Part shown: positions 23,740 to 35,328 of the stretch, piece by piece
Numbering within the stretch: position 1 is the first letter of the stretch
Layout: each line of letters starts with the position of its first letter
DNA from: Kudoa neothunni
Taxonomy: Eukaryota > Cnidaria
Length of the DNA stretch: 64,000 nucleotides
NCBI GenBank assembly: GCA_964304625.1
Contig: OZ199840.1
Location: 5,952,001 to 6,016,000, forward strand
Reading direction: 5' to 3'
Position numbers and translations under genes: made by a program
The notes under the pieces: generated by a model
The model's database searches: none
Seen by the model: the letters and a program-made list of their open reading frames with translations, nothing else
Told to the model about the DNA's origin: nothing

Positions 23740-25322
23740 ATTATTATTATTATTATAGGTTAACAATCCTAAAAAAAGTTTAATGGAGTATGGAGATGAT
23801 CCACTATTTGAAAGTGGACTCGAAGATATCAAAAAACAGATTCTGTTATTTTCTTCCAAGTACTTTTTCGTTGGGTTCATTTTTTGTTGCATGGCGACGA
23901 ATTTTAATTATAATCTTTGTTGTAGGTCGACAGTGCATACACCAATTATTCATTATTTTCTCCTTAAAGTTCACCAAATTTCACCCACGTTGTTCCACTC
24001 CCATCTTTTACCTACAATATTTGATTGTTGTTTTGACAGCAAAATAGCTGCCACCGACGAAGACAATGTTGACAATGGAACCTTCTGTTCCACTCACTAC
24101 GGTTGTGAATTAATCGCTAGAATTATTCATTTTCAACATTCTCACAACGAACAATATTCTAATTATCAGGAAAACTTTGAGAAAATCCATCAACTTTTGC
24201 GGAAAAATCTGGCAAATATTTTAAAGGTTTGCCGACCATTCTCGCCAATATTTGTTTTAATGAATGGTTTGTAGTTTTCCGGGGGGCTTGCTATAATTAA
24301 AACAATCACACTACTTCCGGAATACAAACAACTAATTATTGACTCCTTATGGACACCATTTCTGTCGGATATAAGCGGTCATGTGGGTAATGTTGATGGA
24401 AACAGTCAATATTGTTTGAATTTGTTGGAATCTCTCCCGCCTAACAATCTCCTCACTCCTCCCTCAAAAAATACCAACTCTTATTTGGACAACTTTATTA
24501 GCTCGGTTGCTTCGTTCTCATTGCTGTAAAACACTAAATTTTTGTTTTTATGGTGGTTAATTGTTTCCTTTGAATTTTTAGATGTCAAGGTAGCAATCCA
24601 AACTACACTTGGGCTAGAAATGAACTTGTTGATGAGCATTGTTCGTTTGTTGGAGATAAATTGGTTGAACACTTTGTTAAAAATTCCAAGCTAATCCCAA
24701 CCGAACACAACTATGGTTTCACTTTTGCCCAATGGAGACCTCTTATTGATCAACGTTAATACGTGATTTTTGATTGTGTTACTAATCTCCTCCAAGGACA
24801 AATCAGCAAAATATACTCCAACCTTGTAAACTACTTGAACGTACCATACAATGACCCCACCGGCAACCATACAAATAAAGTTTTGCTCCAGTTTTCTTAC
24901 GTATTGTTGTCAGCTGCTATTTATTTAGAAAACCCCTCCAGCGTGTGGATTATGGTTTGATGAAAAACCTGTCCCTAATGTTATAAAAAAGATAATCGCA
25001 ATCGAAAATTGCTGCGGTAGTTTTTTATTTTTTGCTGTTTTCAGCCCGTTTTATCATCTTAAAATAGGTGCGATCCCCATTAATGATTCCCTCACTAACC
25101 AATTATTACAAAATATATCGATTGAAACCATGTGCACATGGTTGGGTCATAATGCTGGAGTTCGTTTTTTGTTGATGTAATTTCCTCATTTTTAGTTGTT
25201 GAATATTTTGATTGAGTTAATGATATAGGTTTGTTCAGACAGCCAAACCAAGCGGGGAATTATCCACTTTGGTGAGTCAGTTGAAGGCGGTCAACAATGA
25301 ATTTTTCAATTCTAAACTGTAG
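22822..25322 (+). CDS. PUM3: Pumilio-family nucleolar protein, PUM3/Puf6-like, about ten exons
   Basis: PUM3/Puf6 proteins are nucleolar armadillo/pumilio-repeat factors for 60S ribosome assembly. The start has a basic segment (MVSVATRSRQNKKISKSERS). Blocks that align with human PUM3 in order: ARVVLKYLFKYANASRREFL; NEIFTEYLSVKQKYLLIKDL followed by FGKHYSLYE; GLEDIKKQILLF; VHTPIIHYFLLKV; STHYGCELIARIIHF; LPEYKQLIIDSLWTPFLSDI; ARNELVDEHCSFVGDKLVEH; ETMCTWLGHNAG; and the tail SGELSTLVSQLKAVNNEFF ending at TAG 25320-25322. Introns are mostly 40-60 nt; the first may be only 28 nt, and one carries an (ATT)n run ending at the acceptor. Similarity is faint and remembered rather than computed; collinearity of about nine blocks is the support. 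The exons between 23040 and 23340 are uncertain. Confidence 0.62.
23709..23756 (+). repeat. (ATT)n microsatellite in a PUM3-like intron
   Basis: About sixteen units with one interruption, running directly into the TATAG acceptor. Confidence 0.9.
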
Positions 25323-25338
25323 TTGTTTTGTCACGTTT

Positions 25339-25367
25339 GCTAGCTGTTAGCTGCTAGCTGCTAGCTG
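25339..25367 (+). repeat. Heptamer tandem repeat TAGCTGY
   Basis: Four successive units (TAGCTGT, TAGCTGC, TAGCTGC, TAGCTGG) starting 17 bases after the stop codon of the PUM3-like gene. Confidence 0.8.
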
Positions 25368-26126
25368 GTGGTAAAATAACCTTGATGTTGATAGAATTTA
25401 GGTTTTGAGATGTTATTTAGATAGCTTATGTTTTGTTGATTTATTTTCGCGCAAAAAATTAACAATAAGATCCACATAGCTCGATATGGTGGCTCAATTT
25501 TATTTTAATGATGCTTTTATCGCTTAATGGATATCTTATAAAAAGTCAACAAGGAGAAATTTATTAGATTTACAGATATTAGGTGAAAATATTAATTTTT
25601 GTCGAACTATCATCTCATTAAACAAAGACGTGGGATCTCATTTTTTGGTATAGCAAATGATTTTAGATTTAAGTAAAATAACCTCCCAATCATAAATGTT
25701 TAAAATTCATCACGGCAACATGCATATACAGTAACTTACTTATAGGCCGTACGTAATATCGCAATAAAACATAAATTAATCAATATCTAGAAAATTTAAC
25801 TCACACAATATAAGCTTGATAATATTAGTGACATATTACCTCAATTTTACTATCGAAAAATTACATTATCAATGGTTTTTATGCATTTTATGTATTTGAT
25901 GTATGGTGAGCAATTATGGCTCACGCGTAATTAACTTTTCCATAAAACAAGAATTTATGGCTTGTGCGTAATGATTTCGATTACTCATGACACTTAAGTC
26001 ACTGTATATATGTAGATAACTATTGTAATTTATATTATCTATATTATTTTCATGTTTAGGATACTCATTACAAACTTTAATGACCCCTATTCGAGAACCA
26101 ATTAGCTAAACTGTTAAAATTTGGAC
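25368..26126. other. Intergenic, nothing recognised
   Basis: AT-rich, 3' of the PUM3-like gene and left of an R1 repeat. Contains diverged inverted-looking CACGCGTAAT / TTGTGCGTAAT segments near 25920-25970 but no clear element. Confidence 0.4.
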
Positions 26127-28080
26127 TTTAACCCTCTAAGAAGCTGCAACATTTACACTCTCCTGATAAAACTAGGGTAGATATTAACTTCAAGTTTTAA
26201 TTCATGGTATTGTCGTAAATAAAAGTTAGCACTGACTGGTAAATTACGATAAAAATTCATTGAGCGAATTTGGTGTAAATGACCAATTATTCAGGTTATG
26301 TTAGGACTGCCAGCGAGGTTTTACAAAATACCCAAGGTAGAGCAAAACGCTAGTTTAAATTACAACAAAATATTTTTATCGTATCTGTTAAAGTTTGTTA
26401 TCTTCCTCCGATTCCATAATTACGTCTTCAGGTATTAAATTTTAATTTATCGTCGAATTATTGCAATTTTTGGACTCGAACACTCACACATACTTAATGT
26501 CTAGTTAAATCAATATACTCACAATTAATTACTTCACAGCTCAAGATATATTTTGAAATAGTACTTAAATTTTCTAATCATAAGCGACAATGTCAACTGA
26601 ATAATAATGTAATCGGGCCACGTTAAACAATCTAATGTGCTGCCCTTCATTATCGTAAATTTTTTAACCCTGCATGATATTATATCTGAATAGAATACGT
26701 TATTAAAAATATAAATAATAATGCCGCACATACAAAAATTTGTTACTATTCAATTTTTACGGGTTTCCAATAAAACCTTAAGATTTGGTAAAAATTGAAA
26801 AACCCCCAATTCCAGGGTTATGTTCTACTTGCGCTTGCGCATACGTGCAGGTTAACACATTTCGTTGGGATATGATTGTATTTAAAGGTTGATTTTTGTA
26901 TTTTTTCTAATTTAATCAATTAATTAATATAAGTCATTTTATTTTGAACAATCCGAAATAATATTTCGTAGAAACACAACACTAAGAAAGCTGTGATTAT
27001 TTCCTAAAGCAATTACCGCATATATTTTTAATGCTCCCCCCAACATGATACTACGCAAACTGATGAAGAGTCATCGGGATATAAGGAGCTTTCATCGTAT
27101 TTAGGAGAGGATAACATGCTTATATTTATATTGCACACGCGGGAAGGAGTCGAGTTTATTGTTTTTGGTTATTTATTTAATATTCATTCTATAGAATTTT
27201 CTTAAACTTTTAGATATGACATAAATCGATATTTTAAATTATTTTAAAAAATAAAAATGGGGATGAATTTCTACTCCTATTTTATTTAGAAGGTATTTTT
27301 ACGGTAACTTCTTTGATATACAACAAACAAAATTTTAATTTATTTTTCTGAAAGCATTTACAAATATAAATAAATGATTGAAATAACAGGATAGGAGATT
27401 TGTTCATTCAATGCGCCATAACAGGGGTTGTAACGACCAGCCTACGAGGGTGTCAATGATAAAGTTAAATTGTTTTTTATTAGACAGAACGTGTTTACCT
27501 TCCCTAATTATTATAATCGTTCTTTTTAGCACAGAGAATCTCAAAATCAACGTAAACGAAGTTAATTAAATATTGTCTACCCCTTTCTAAATACAAATAT
27601 GTAAAAACAGAAAAGTTTAAAATATTTCCCCAAACAAATTTCTTACTTATTTTTCCTGGTTTAATGATACTACTTTTATTGTGGCGAATGGAAACATTTA
27701 AGTATTGTTAATAGCGATTTCGATTCATCATTTAAGTATACGAAATATTAAATTCAATATCGACAAAATCAGGTAAGTTTTAAAATAACAATTTTTTTAA
27801 ATTAGTAATTTCCTTGTAAACAAATGTCGTGCGTTAGTAATTTTTGTCGCATGGCAATGAAAATGTATTCTTTTAAATATCAAAATATAAATTTAGTAAG
27901 CTAATTGTTAATTGTTTTGTAAAAAATTCATTATATCTAAAGGATTTACATTTATTCTAGACTATCTTCTAATTTAACATAACTATCTGGCCCGGCAACC
28001 TGATTGGATTGCTGGCCGTTGCGCTATAATATTGCCCGCAAAATTCATTCGGGGTAGAAATCTACCCTGTTTTATTAAGA
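26127..28080 (+). mobile_element. R1 TTAA-type repeat, copy B, interrupted by a hAT element
   Basis: Starts at TTAA with CCCTCTAAGAAG and ends near a GGGGTAGAAATCTACCC palindrome. The inner part (about 26830-27400) is collinear with 1195-1660 and 51600-51950: shared blocks include GATGAAGAGTCATCG, ACATGCTTATAT and TTTATTTTTCTGAAAGC. The right end of the 51.6-52.2 kb copy reads CTTAGAAGGTTAA, the inverse of the left end, so the family carries short inverted repeats with TTAA. No coding capacity is seen. It is interrupted at 27422-28021. Confidence 0.6.
27422..28021 (+). mobile_element. hAT-type non-autonomous element nested in the R1 repeat
   Basis: Starts CAGGGGTTGTAACGACCAGC and ends GGATTGCTGGCCGTTG. 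The 8-bp direct repeats are CGCCATAA (27414-27421) and CGCTATAA (28022-28029). Exactly 600 bp, the same family as the inverted copy at 57057-57653. The R1 copy at 52.1 kb shows the same site without the insertion (ACGCTATAATATTG). Confidence 0.8.
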
Positions 28081-28630
28081 GCTTTCCAAGAAATAAATTT
28101 CAATATATAAAATCGCTGAAAAGCATAGATTTTGACCAATATTGTTGTTCATAACACATAAAGGGTTTGTAATTTTCCATATCTTAATAATTATTCGACG
28201 AAAATTTATATTTTTTGATCAAATATTAAAATATACGGAACTTATTAAAAAGTTAAAGATTTATCCATCACAGACCTCAATTATAATTTTGATAATTTAA
28301 AATACTATTTAAGTATATCCTGCTTGTAATGGTTGGTTATATAAGGAATGTGATCAAAGCTAACGAAATTAGAGTGGTATAGCAGCCTTTTAAGCTATGA
28401 CTCGGGGTTCGGACCCTCCCCGCGATCATTAATTACACTGCTTGTCTCATTGTATATTTTTACGAAATATCGTATATAAACAAAAAACAATCTTGTCGGC
28501 ACGTGAAAATATTTACTATTTATTCCATAAAATATTACATGCAATTTTTAAAGTGAAACTAAACTGCTGAACTAGAAAATTAATCACTGGAAAACGAGTT
28601 CAAACGAAAACTAGATTAATTTTAATACTG
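28081..28630. other. Spacer with a tRNA-like sequence
   Basis: AT-rich. The only structured item is the tRNA-like segment at about 28347-28430. Confidence 0.4.
28347..28430 (+). tRNA. Degenerate tRNA-like sequence or SINE head (UUU loop)
   Basis: Contains a good B box, GGTTCGGACCC, and a CTTTTAA loop that would give a UUU (Lys) anticodon, bordered by GCAGC/GCTAT. GATC pairs partly at both ends. The D loop is too long and the T and acceptor stems have mismatches, so it is unlikely to be a working tRNA gene; a pseudogene or SINE head is more likely. Confidence 0.3.
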
Positions 28631-28637
28631 TAGTACT

Positions 28638-30672
28638 GTAGGTAACCAATTTCACGCACTTTTTAAAACCCTCTTTAGTTAAAATATCGATTTGTTGTTG
28701 AGTATATAATGTTTCAAACAAAATTTCCACAAAAATTATTTTAAAAAGTTAAAAAATAATGTAACTAAACGTCACGTGATTGACCAATTCGCGCACTTTT
28801 TTGTGACACTCTGTTTATTAATTAAATCAATATATAACGCCAAAAATTACAATATTATTAAGTATTACGAAAGTCTCCCATCTAATGGTGAGAAAACTGC
28901 CACCGTATCACATTTTAAAATATCTACTATCTCGACATTGAATGGCATCCTAAAGATGAAAAACAAAATAATTAGGACCTATGAGGGTGGTGGTTTAGCA
29001 TTTAAAAATAGAAAATATTTACGTGCAGGACAACTTCGTTCCATCGATGAAGATGTGTATGAGTGGATTGAATGGGCACGAAGCAAGAAGATTCAAATAA
29101 GCCCCACCACTATAATCAGTAAGAGAAATGAATTGACCGAAGAAAATGGTTTACCGATAAGCGCAACCCATGGATGGTTTCGTTGTTTTAAAAAAGGTTC
29201 AACATCAAAAAAATCAAGTTTCATGGCGAATCTACTGAAGTTAGTTCCGAGACCACCTCAGAATGGATAAATCGTTTTAAAACCCTTTTCAAAGGATACT
29301 CTGAAGGTTGTATTTACAGCATAAATGAGACCGCCTTATTCCACCAACAGCAGCGAGATGAATATTCCATATTTTATTTAATAATTTTTTTAAGGTACGA
29401 GTTATGTACGTTCGTCAGAATGCAATATTAAAGGATCAACAAAATCAAAAAGACATCTCACCATATTATTAGACTAGAAGCATCAATGCGCGGGGGAGAA
29501 TTGGTGCCATTAACAATTGGACCAAGCGAAAAACCTCGCTGTTTTAAAAATATCACAAACTTGACCTTATCATATGAATCCAACAAAAAGGCCTGAATGA
29601 CTGGGGACATTTTTTGAGGTTATTGGATAAATTAAACCAACACTTCGCAAAGAAAAACAAAAAATTATAATGTTTCTGGATAATGCCAGTTCACATACCA
29701 ATAGTGAATTCAGCAATGTTCAACTTATATTCCTCCCAAAAATACCATTAGTATCCTCCAGCCATTGGACCAAGGAATAATACATTCGTTCAAATGTTTT
29801 TACGAAAAAACAATGATTCATAGGTATATTAATTCCGCCGAATTACGACTGGAACTAACTCCTCCCAATATTTTGGAGGCGATGGATTTAATTAAGAATT
29901 CCTGGAATAGTGTCACCAAATCTACGATCGTGAATTGTTTTAGGAAAGCAGGATTCTCCTCTCTAGAATGTAAGTCACCTATCAACGATAAAATAGAATT
30001 AGCTCAAGAAAAAATCTCTGAGAATGTTGAAAATTTGGATGATAACTTACTAAATGAAATAAATGAGATGATAAATGAAGAGGAAATATACGAAATTCTT
30101 TATTTTAATGAGCATCCTTCATCGGCCAAAACGAATGGCATAACAGAAATTGGTGAAATTATTTGAGGTTCAAATAATAATTATGGTGATAACGATGATG
30201 CTGCTAGTGAGCCATCCGATACATACGAAAAATCCATACAAGATGAAAGATCTATTAAGAATATTCTCAGCTACACAGAAGCTTTAGAATATGTGAGGGA
30301 GTTGAAATGTTTTTATAAAGTGCATGATAATTCCCAAAATATTATCTTAAATTCAGCAGAAAATTCAATTTTCAAAGTGCTTTCAAAAAATATCAAACAA
30401 ACTAAAACAACAAAATTCTTCCCGTATAAATAAGTTTCTTGTTGTTATTGTCTTTTGAGAGTAAATATTTTCGTAAAAGTCAAGATGAAATATGGAGAAA
30501 ATTATTTAAACATGTCAAAAATGGATCCACTATCTCTAACCGTTGTTTAAACCCTACCAAAATTTTCTCAGGTCTCTCACAACAACAACAACACACACAT
30601 AATTTAATTCTATTATTTAAATTCGAGGGGGAAAAATTACGCAATATCGAAATATTTTTACATAAAAAGACT
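28638..30672 (+). mobile_element. Tigger/pogo-family DNA transposon, degraded
   Basis: Transposase pieces in order on the plus strand: a CENP-B-type helix-turn-helix at about 28860-29270 (YLRAGQLRSIDEDVYEWIEW, GLPISATHGWFRCFKKG), then YSINETALFHQQ near 29320, the DDE-region block MFLDNASSHTNS near 29670, and a C-terminal part at 29765-30166 (DQGIIHSFKCFYEK, then VNCFRKAGF). The reading frame changes or stops between these blocks at least four times, so it cannot encode a whole enzyme. Subterminal direct repeats (AACCAATTTCACGCAC and GACCAATTCGCGCAC, 28640 and 28780) lie in front. The right end resembles the termini at 4066 and 51290. Ends are approximate. Confidence 0.75.
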
Positions 30673-30705
30673 ACCATAACAAAAAACAATTAATTAACCA
30701 CTATT

Positions 30706-31329
30706 CTATAATTCTAAAAATGACACAACACGATCAAATTGTTCAACCAGCTTATCACTTTTTAGTCCAATTATATCACCACACATATTTTCAAAGATTA
30801 GATAGGATTTAATGTAATAAGAGTTGACCCAGTGGAATTGGTAGGGACCAAACAGTTTGCCTTTAAGCAGACTCAAATTGTTAACGACAATCATACAGTC
30901 TGATTCCGGGTCGACGGTATATACAAATCCGAAAAGATTGTCCTTATTAAGCAATTGGTTATTTGTAACATCTTTGTTAACGTCAACTTTTGGAAAGAAC
31001 CGCTTCGCAATTTCATCCAAGTTTATTGTCTGAGATTGTTCATCCTCGTTGATAGCGGCTGAGGGATCAACTGAAGTACTCTTTTAAACTTTATGGCCTG
31101 TAACCAATGAATAAATACTTGATCACCAAGGTATGAATCTTCGCAAAAGCTAAATATTACGAATTTGTGTTCCAAAAGATCGCGGTCTAACCGTCTCATT
31201 TCTATTTGTGAGCATGCGTGTAGAAAACATATTTCTGATTTAAAACCTACCAGAGAACACATGCATGAGATTTTCTGTGTTTATTTTTCGAGGAATCACC
31301 CACATTCTACCATCGATTTGATGTATCAT
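30706..31329 (-). CDS. Unrecognised protein with a possible Sm-fold segment, three exons
   Basis: ATG at 31329 and TAG at 30706-30708. Exon 1 (MIHQIDGRMWVIPRKINTE), exon 2 (RRLDRDLLEHKFVIFSFCED) and exon 3 (from DPSAAINEDEQSQTINLDEI to the end) join in frame through introns of about 49 and 57 nt. The segment FGFVYTVDPESDCMIVVNN recalls the Sm-like strand pair of Gemin6 (GWVLTTDPVSANIVLVN from memory), and Gemin6 is a small SMN-complex protein, but the rest does not clearly follow it. A further intron near the 3' end is possible. Function is therefore left open. Confidence 0.5.
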
Positions 31330-32265
31330 TGAATGGATTTATTTTGTGATGTTTTGTTACGTGGGCGAGGGTTTTAATGTTATACTGTTGTTTTTAATGA
31401 GTATCACGAGATGAGGTAGTCCTATAAGAAGCTTAAAATTGTTATCTATCTATTGGATCCGTTGTAAACAATTAAACACACTTTTTATTGACATCGACCG
31501 CTCGACAGAATTTACCAGCGGATCGCTTCTGCAGCTAATAAAATAATGAGCTTAAAGCTTTATTGTAAATCTACTGTCTAATCCGAATTTATATATTTTT
31601 TACCAAAACATGATATAATCGTACTTTTCGAAAAATAAAATAACCCCAGAATATGATTATGTTTTTGGATAGAATATAAAAGTATCGGATATCTTTGATG
31701 TCGGCTTTTGGACGCAATATTTAAGTGTATTAAATAAAGATCATACTCAACAGGTAATGGATTGCTGAAAACATGCAGCTTATCTCACTGAAAACAATTT
31801 TTTTCTCGCATTCATTTTGTTAAAAATGGTTGCTAGCCCTTGGTTGTGACCTTTTTCACAATGAATCTAATTGTCTATTTTATTTAATTATAACATAGCA
31901 ACTCATATACTTATTTAATTTATGTGATCTATTTTTCACGTTAGGGTTTAAAATTGTAAAGCAGAAGCGTGGAGCTTAGGGAGATTGAATAATCTAGAGG
32001 GAATTGGAATGGTAGGTGTTTGGCGTTGGCGGCAAACAACCTCATTCCAACCAACAAACTCTCTACTCTCTCTCATAAACTTAATCAACAACAACAACAA
32101 ACGTAATGACGTTATTGTAGGATAAACTGTGAACCAATTAATTAGATAACATATGATAAGCTGCCATTAGAACAGATTACGAGATAACCCACTGTTATAA
32201 TCTTACTAATTTAGCTTCACTGATAGTTGTTTGTTCACAGTGGGTATTTGGTTGTTTCGGTGTAG
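31330..32265. other. Divergent intergenic region between the Sm-like gene and the ARL gene
   Basis: No gene. It must hold the promoters of both flanking genes, which point away from each other. The TTTCGGTGTAG directly before the ARL start resembles a splice acceptor, so a 5' UTR intron or trans-splice site is possible. Confidence 0.45.
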
Positions 32266-32951
32266 ATGGGAGCTTCGTTGAGTAGAACGCGTGATGTTCA
32301 AATCCTTATGCTAGGTTTGGATGGAGCTGGCAAGACATGTAAATTGAATATTTAACGTTATAATTTATCGCCTCATTTCTTCGCTTTATCACTCTCTTCT
32401 CACTTACTAACATCTATTTGTAGCATTGGTAACCGAAAAAAAGGGTGAACAAATTAATGATATACTTCCAACCATTGGATTCAGTGTAGACAAAATCAAA
32501 CACAAAAATCTAAGATGCAGTATGTGGGTGAGTTTACTGTTAGGTGGGATTGTTTGATCTATTTGTGTTGATTTAATTGTAGGATGTTGGTGGTCAAGAC
32601 AGCATAAGGCCACTCTGGAAACACTACTATTCCGCCGTTGAAGTTCTTATCTATGTGGTTGATGCCAGTGATGAGGCAAGGTTACAACAATCCAAAACTG
32701 AGTTCTACAAAACTATATCCGATTCGGAAATGAATGAAGTCAAGGTTTTAGTTGTATTAAATAAAATCGACCTACCCAATGCTAAATCATTGGAAGAAAT
32801 TAAACAAATCTTTGATTTGGAGAGCTTGACCCACACATGGAGTATTGTCGGTACTAGTGCAAAGTCACGCCAAGGTTGCGATGAAATATTTAAAACCTTG
32901 GACAATTGGTTCAAAGACTCGAAAAAGCCACGAAAGAGATCATCTAAATAA
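32266..32951 (+). CDS. ARF-like small GTPase, three exons
   Basis: Membrane-associated GTP switch of the ARF/ARL family. Exons 32266-32338, 32424-32527 and 32583-32951 give 181 residues, the usual length. Motifs: N-terminal MGASLSR with Gly2 for myristoylation, P-loop GLDGAGKT, switch I threonine in ILPTIGFSV, switch II WDVGGQDSIRPLW, NKID for guanine specificity, and GTSAKS near the end. The C-terminus is very basic (SKKPRKRSSK). The glycine in GLDGAGKT replaces the usual Asn of GLDNAGKT, also seen in some ARLs. The exact subfamily is not clear. The stop TAA is followed by AT-rich 3' sequence. Confidence 0.9.
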
Positions 32952-34259
32952 ACACACAATGGTGATTTAAAACTTCTATATAATTTTTTAATTTTAAATC
33001 TGTTTTTTGTTGAAATGACTGTCTTTCTCTCTATCTCTCAATTTTAAATTTTATGCTGTATGTATATTGTCTAAGTTATAATCATACACTCAAATTAGTC
33101 GTAAGAATTAATCTTCACGCTTAAAATGAAATTTAAATGTGTAGAGTAGTTTTTCGGGGTGGCTTTAACATTATTAATACGTTTTCATTAATTACTCACC
33201 CGTATTATAATATAACTATTTTGTAAATGTGCTTAGCTTATAATGTAGACGATGCTTTGCGTTGTCCATGATTGTATCAAAAAAGTTCGCGGATTCGTTA
33301 AAATTTTATACTTACTTATAAATGTATTTTTATCTATGTTAATCATAATTAAATTCCATTTTACCCGAAAAATTTTAATTTATTACATTCAATTTTCTTA
33401 AGCGGATTAAAAAGTTTAATAATTATCATGTCGAATTAGAACCGAATGAAATGAAATTCGAAGAATCGCTTTTATTTCGACAAAAATTAGTTTTATAAAT
33501 ATTATATAACCGAAATTTGGAACATTTATTAGGCGAGAAGTTATTGATCTAATATTTACGTTATAATTTTCAATCCTGTTTTAAATTGTGACGTACATTA
33601 TTGTTTCAAGTTCAAGGTTATTTATTTTTTTAACTTACTAAAATAAAGTTAATGAAGTTAGTTGATTTTTAAAATAATATTCACGATTTAATATTTAAAA
33701 TTAGCGCAATAACGATGTGATTTGCTATCAATCCACACAAATTAAAAATCTGGCGTTATGTATTTTAAGCTTACATTTATTTTCCTAAAATAATTACTAT
33801 TTAAGCGATCAATTTATTTGTCTGAATATAATAGAGAAAATTTAATTTATTAGGTGATATGTAAAGCAGATTTAAAGTAGAAAGTATTGATGTTTTAAAA
33901 GTTAAAACAACGGTACATCAAAATTTGGAACTGTGGGCCGGAATTCGACCTTTGATAATTCCAAGAGATCAGAAAAAGATAACCTATAAATAAAACTGTG
34001 AACAAAATTTAAAAAATGCTGAAAAAGTATAACACTAATTTGCAGTCATTTAGTGTTGGTCGCAAACTACAAAATTGCTAATTAGAGGTCGGGCTTAATG
34101 CACCTCCCCCCGTTTAAAATAATTACATAATTTCAGAAGCTCCAAACATGTTATACATTTAACTGAAAGTTTCATTTAAGTTGTCTACATCCAGGAAAAC
34201 AAATTTCCTGGAATTTACAATTTATCGCTTCATATAGGGGCTTATGTGAATTCTTTTAA
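32952..34259. other. Intergenic, nothing recognised
   Basis: 1.3 kb of AT-rich sequence without a supported gene or element. Confidence 0.5.
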
Positions 34260-34263
34260 TTAA

Positions 34264-35324
34264 CCCTTCCCGCATTGTGTCAAACAAAATTATGCGTGGT
34301 ACCTGTTGTACTCCAGCAAAAATATGTCTTAGTCAATTTTAAATCCTTCAAAATCTACATAATTTAAACTATCATAAACATATCCACTAATAGACGTTAA
34401 CATAGAAAATTGTTCTAGCCTCTGTAATAAATAAAACGACAATATTGCAAATATAATATAATGCAGATATAAGGGCATACAACCGTCCAATTTCTCTATT
34501 TTTCAATCAAATAATTATTTAAACCATATAAATCAATAAATGTGGTCGAAACACATGAATACATCATTATTAGCAAACATTGTTGCTCGTCCTTCATATT
34601 TAATCGGATTAAGTCTCCCGCCTGGTTCGGATCCACTTGTGCGTGAGTATTATAGCTAATTGCGGAAATCGAGTTGGTTTAAATTAAAGAATCTATATCT
34701 ATTTGAAATAAATGAGGTTAAATAGACGATAACAATAGCAACAACAATAGGCTGAACTTAAGGGTAATTGTGGCTCATCCAAGTTCAGCTTTTTTCCAGA
34801 ATTTTACAAACAAATTTTTCGTCTAATCTCATACACGACGGCGCAATAAACACAATAATTCTTATCATGCACCGAGGGATTAGGGCCTATGCTAAATAAG
34901 ATCCCAACGGCTTCCTTAATTTTTAAATTTTTTAAATTAATTCAAGACAAGAAATTACCTCAATAATTGAAAAATTGATACAATTTGGGAGTGCGCGCAA
35001 GCCACCAGATTAGTAAAGTATTATCGAATTAACTTTCGTAAATACCCAATCAGTTTTACTTTGATGAAAAAATGCCATTTCCTATTAGTAATGTAAGAAA
35101 TTTAATTATTAAATGATGTTAAAATATATATTAAATAGAAATACAAATTAGCGATACATTATTTAAGAAATAATTATCTCTCGATTTTTAGAAGTGTATA
35201 ATTTTTTCGTTTAAATAGAAGCCTTGTAAGTTTTTAGGAGCATTCTAAAATTTCTCGTGCTGTGAGTAAAACAAAAAATATTTCTTTTGGGGTATGGCAA
35301 ATATCCCACCCCTGGCAGGAAGGG
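34264..35324 (+). mobile_element. piggyBac-like non-autonomous element flanked by TTAA
   Basis: TTAA lies at 34260-34263 and 35325-35328. The left end is CCCTTCCCGCATTG; the right end reversed is CCCTTCCTGCCAGG. A GGGGTATGGCAAATATCCC palindrome lies just inside the right end. It shares its right end with the element at 41804-42652. No transposase frame. Confidence 0.72.
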
Positions 35325-35328
35325 TTAA

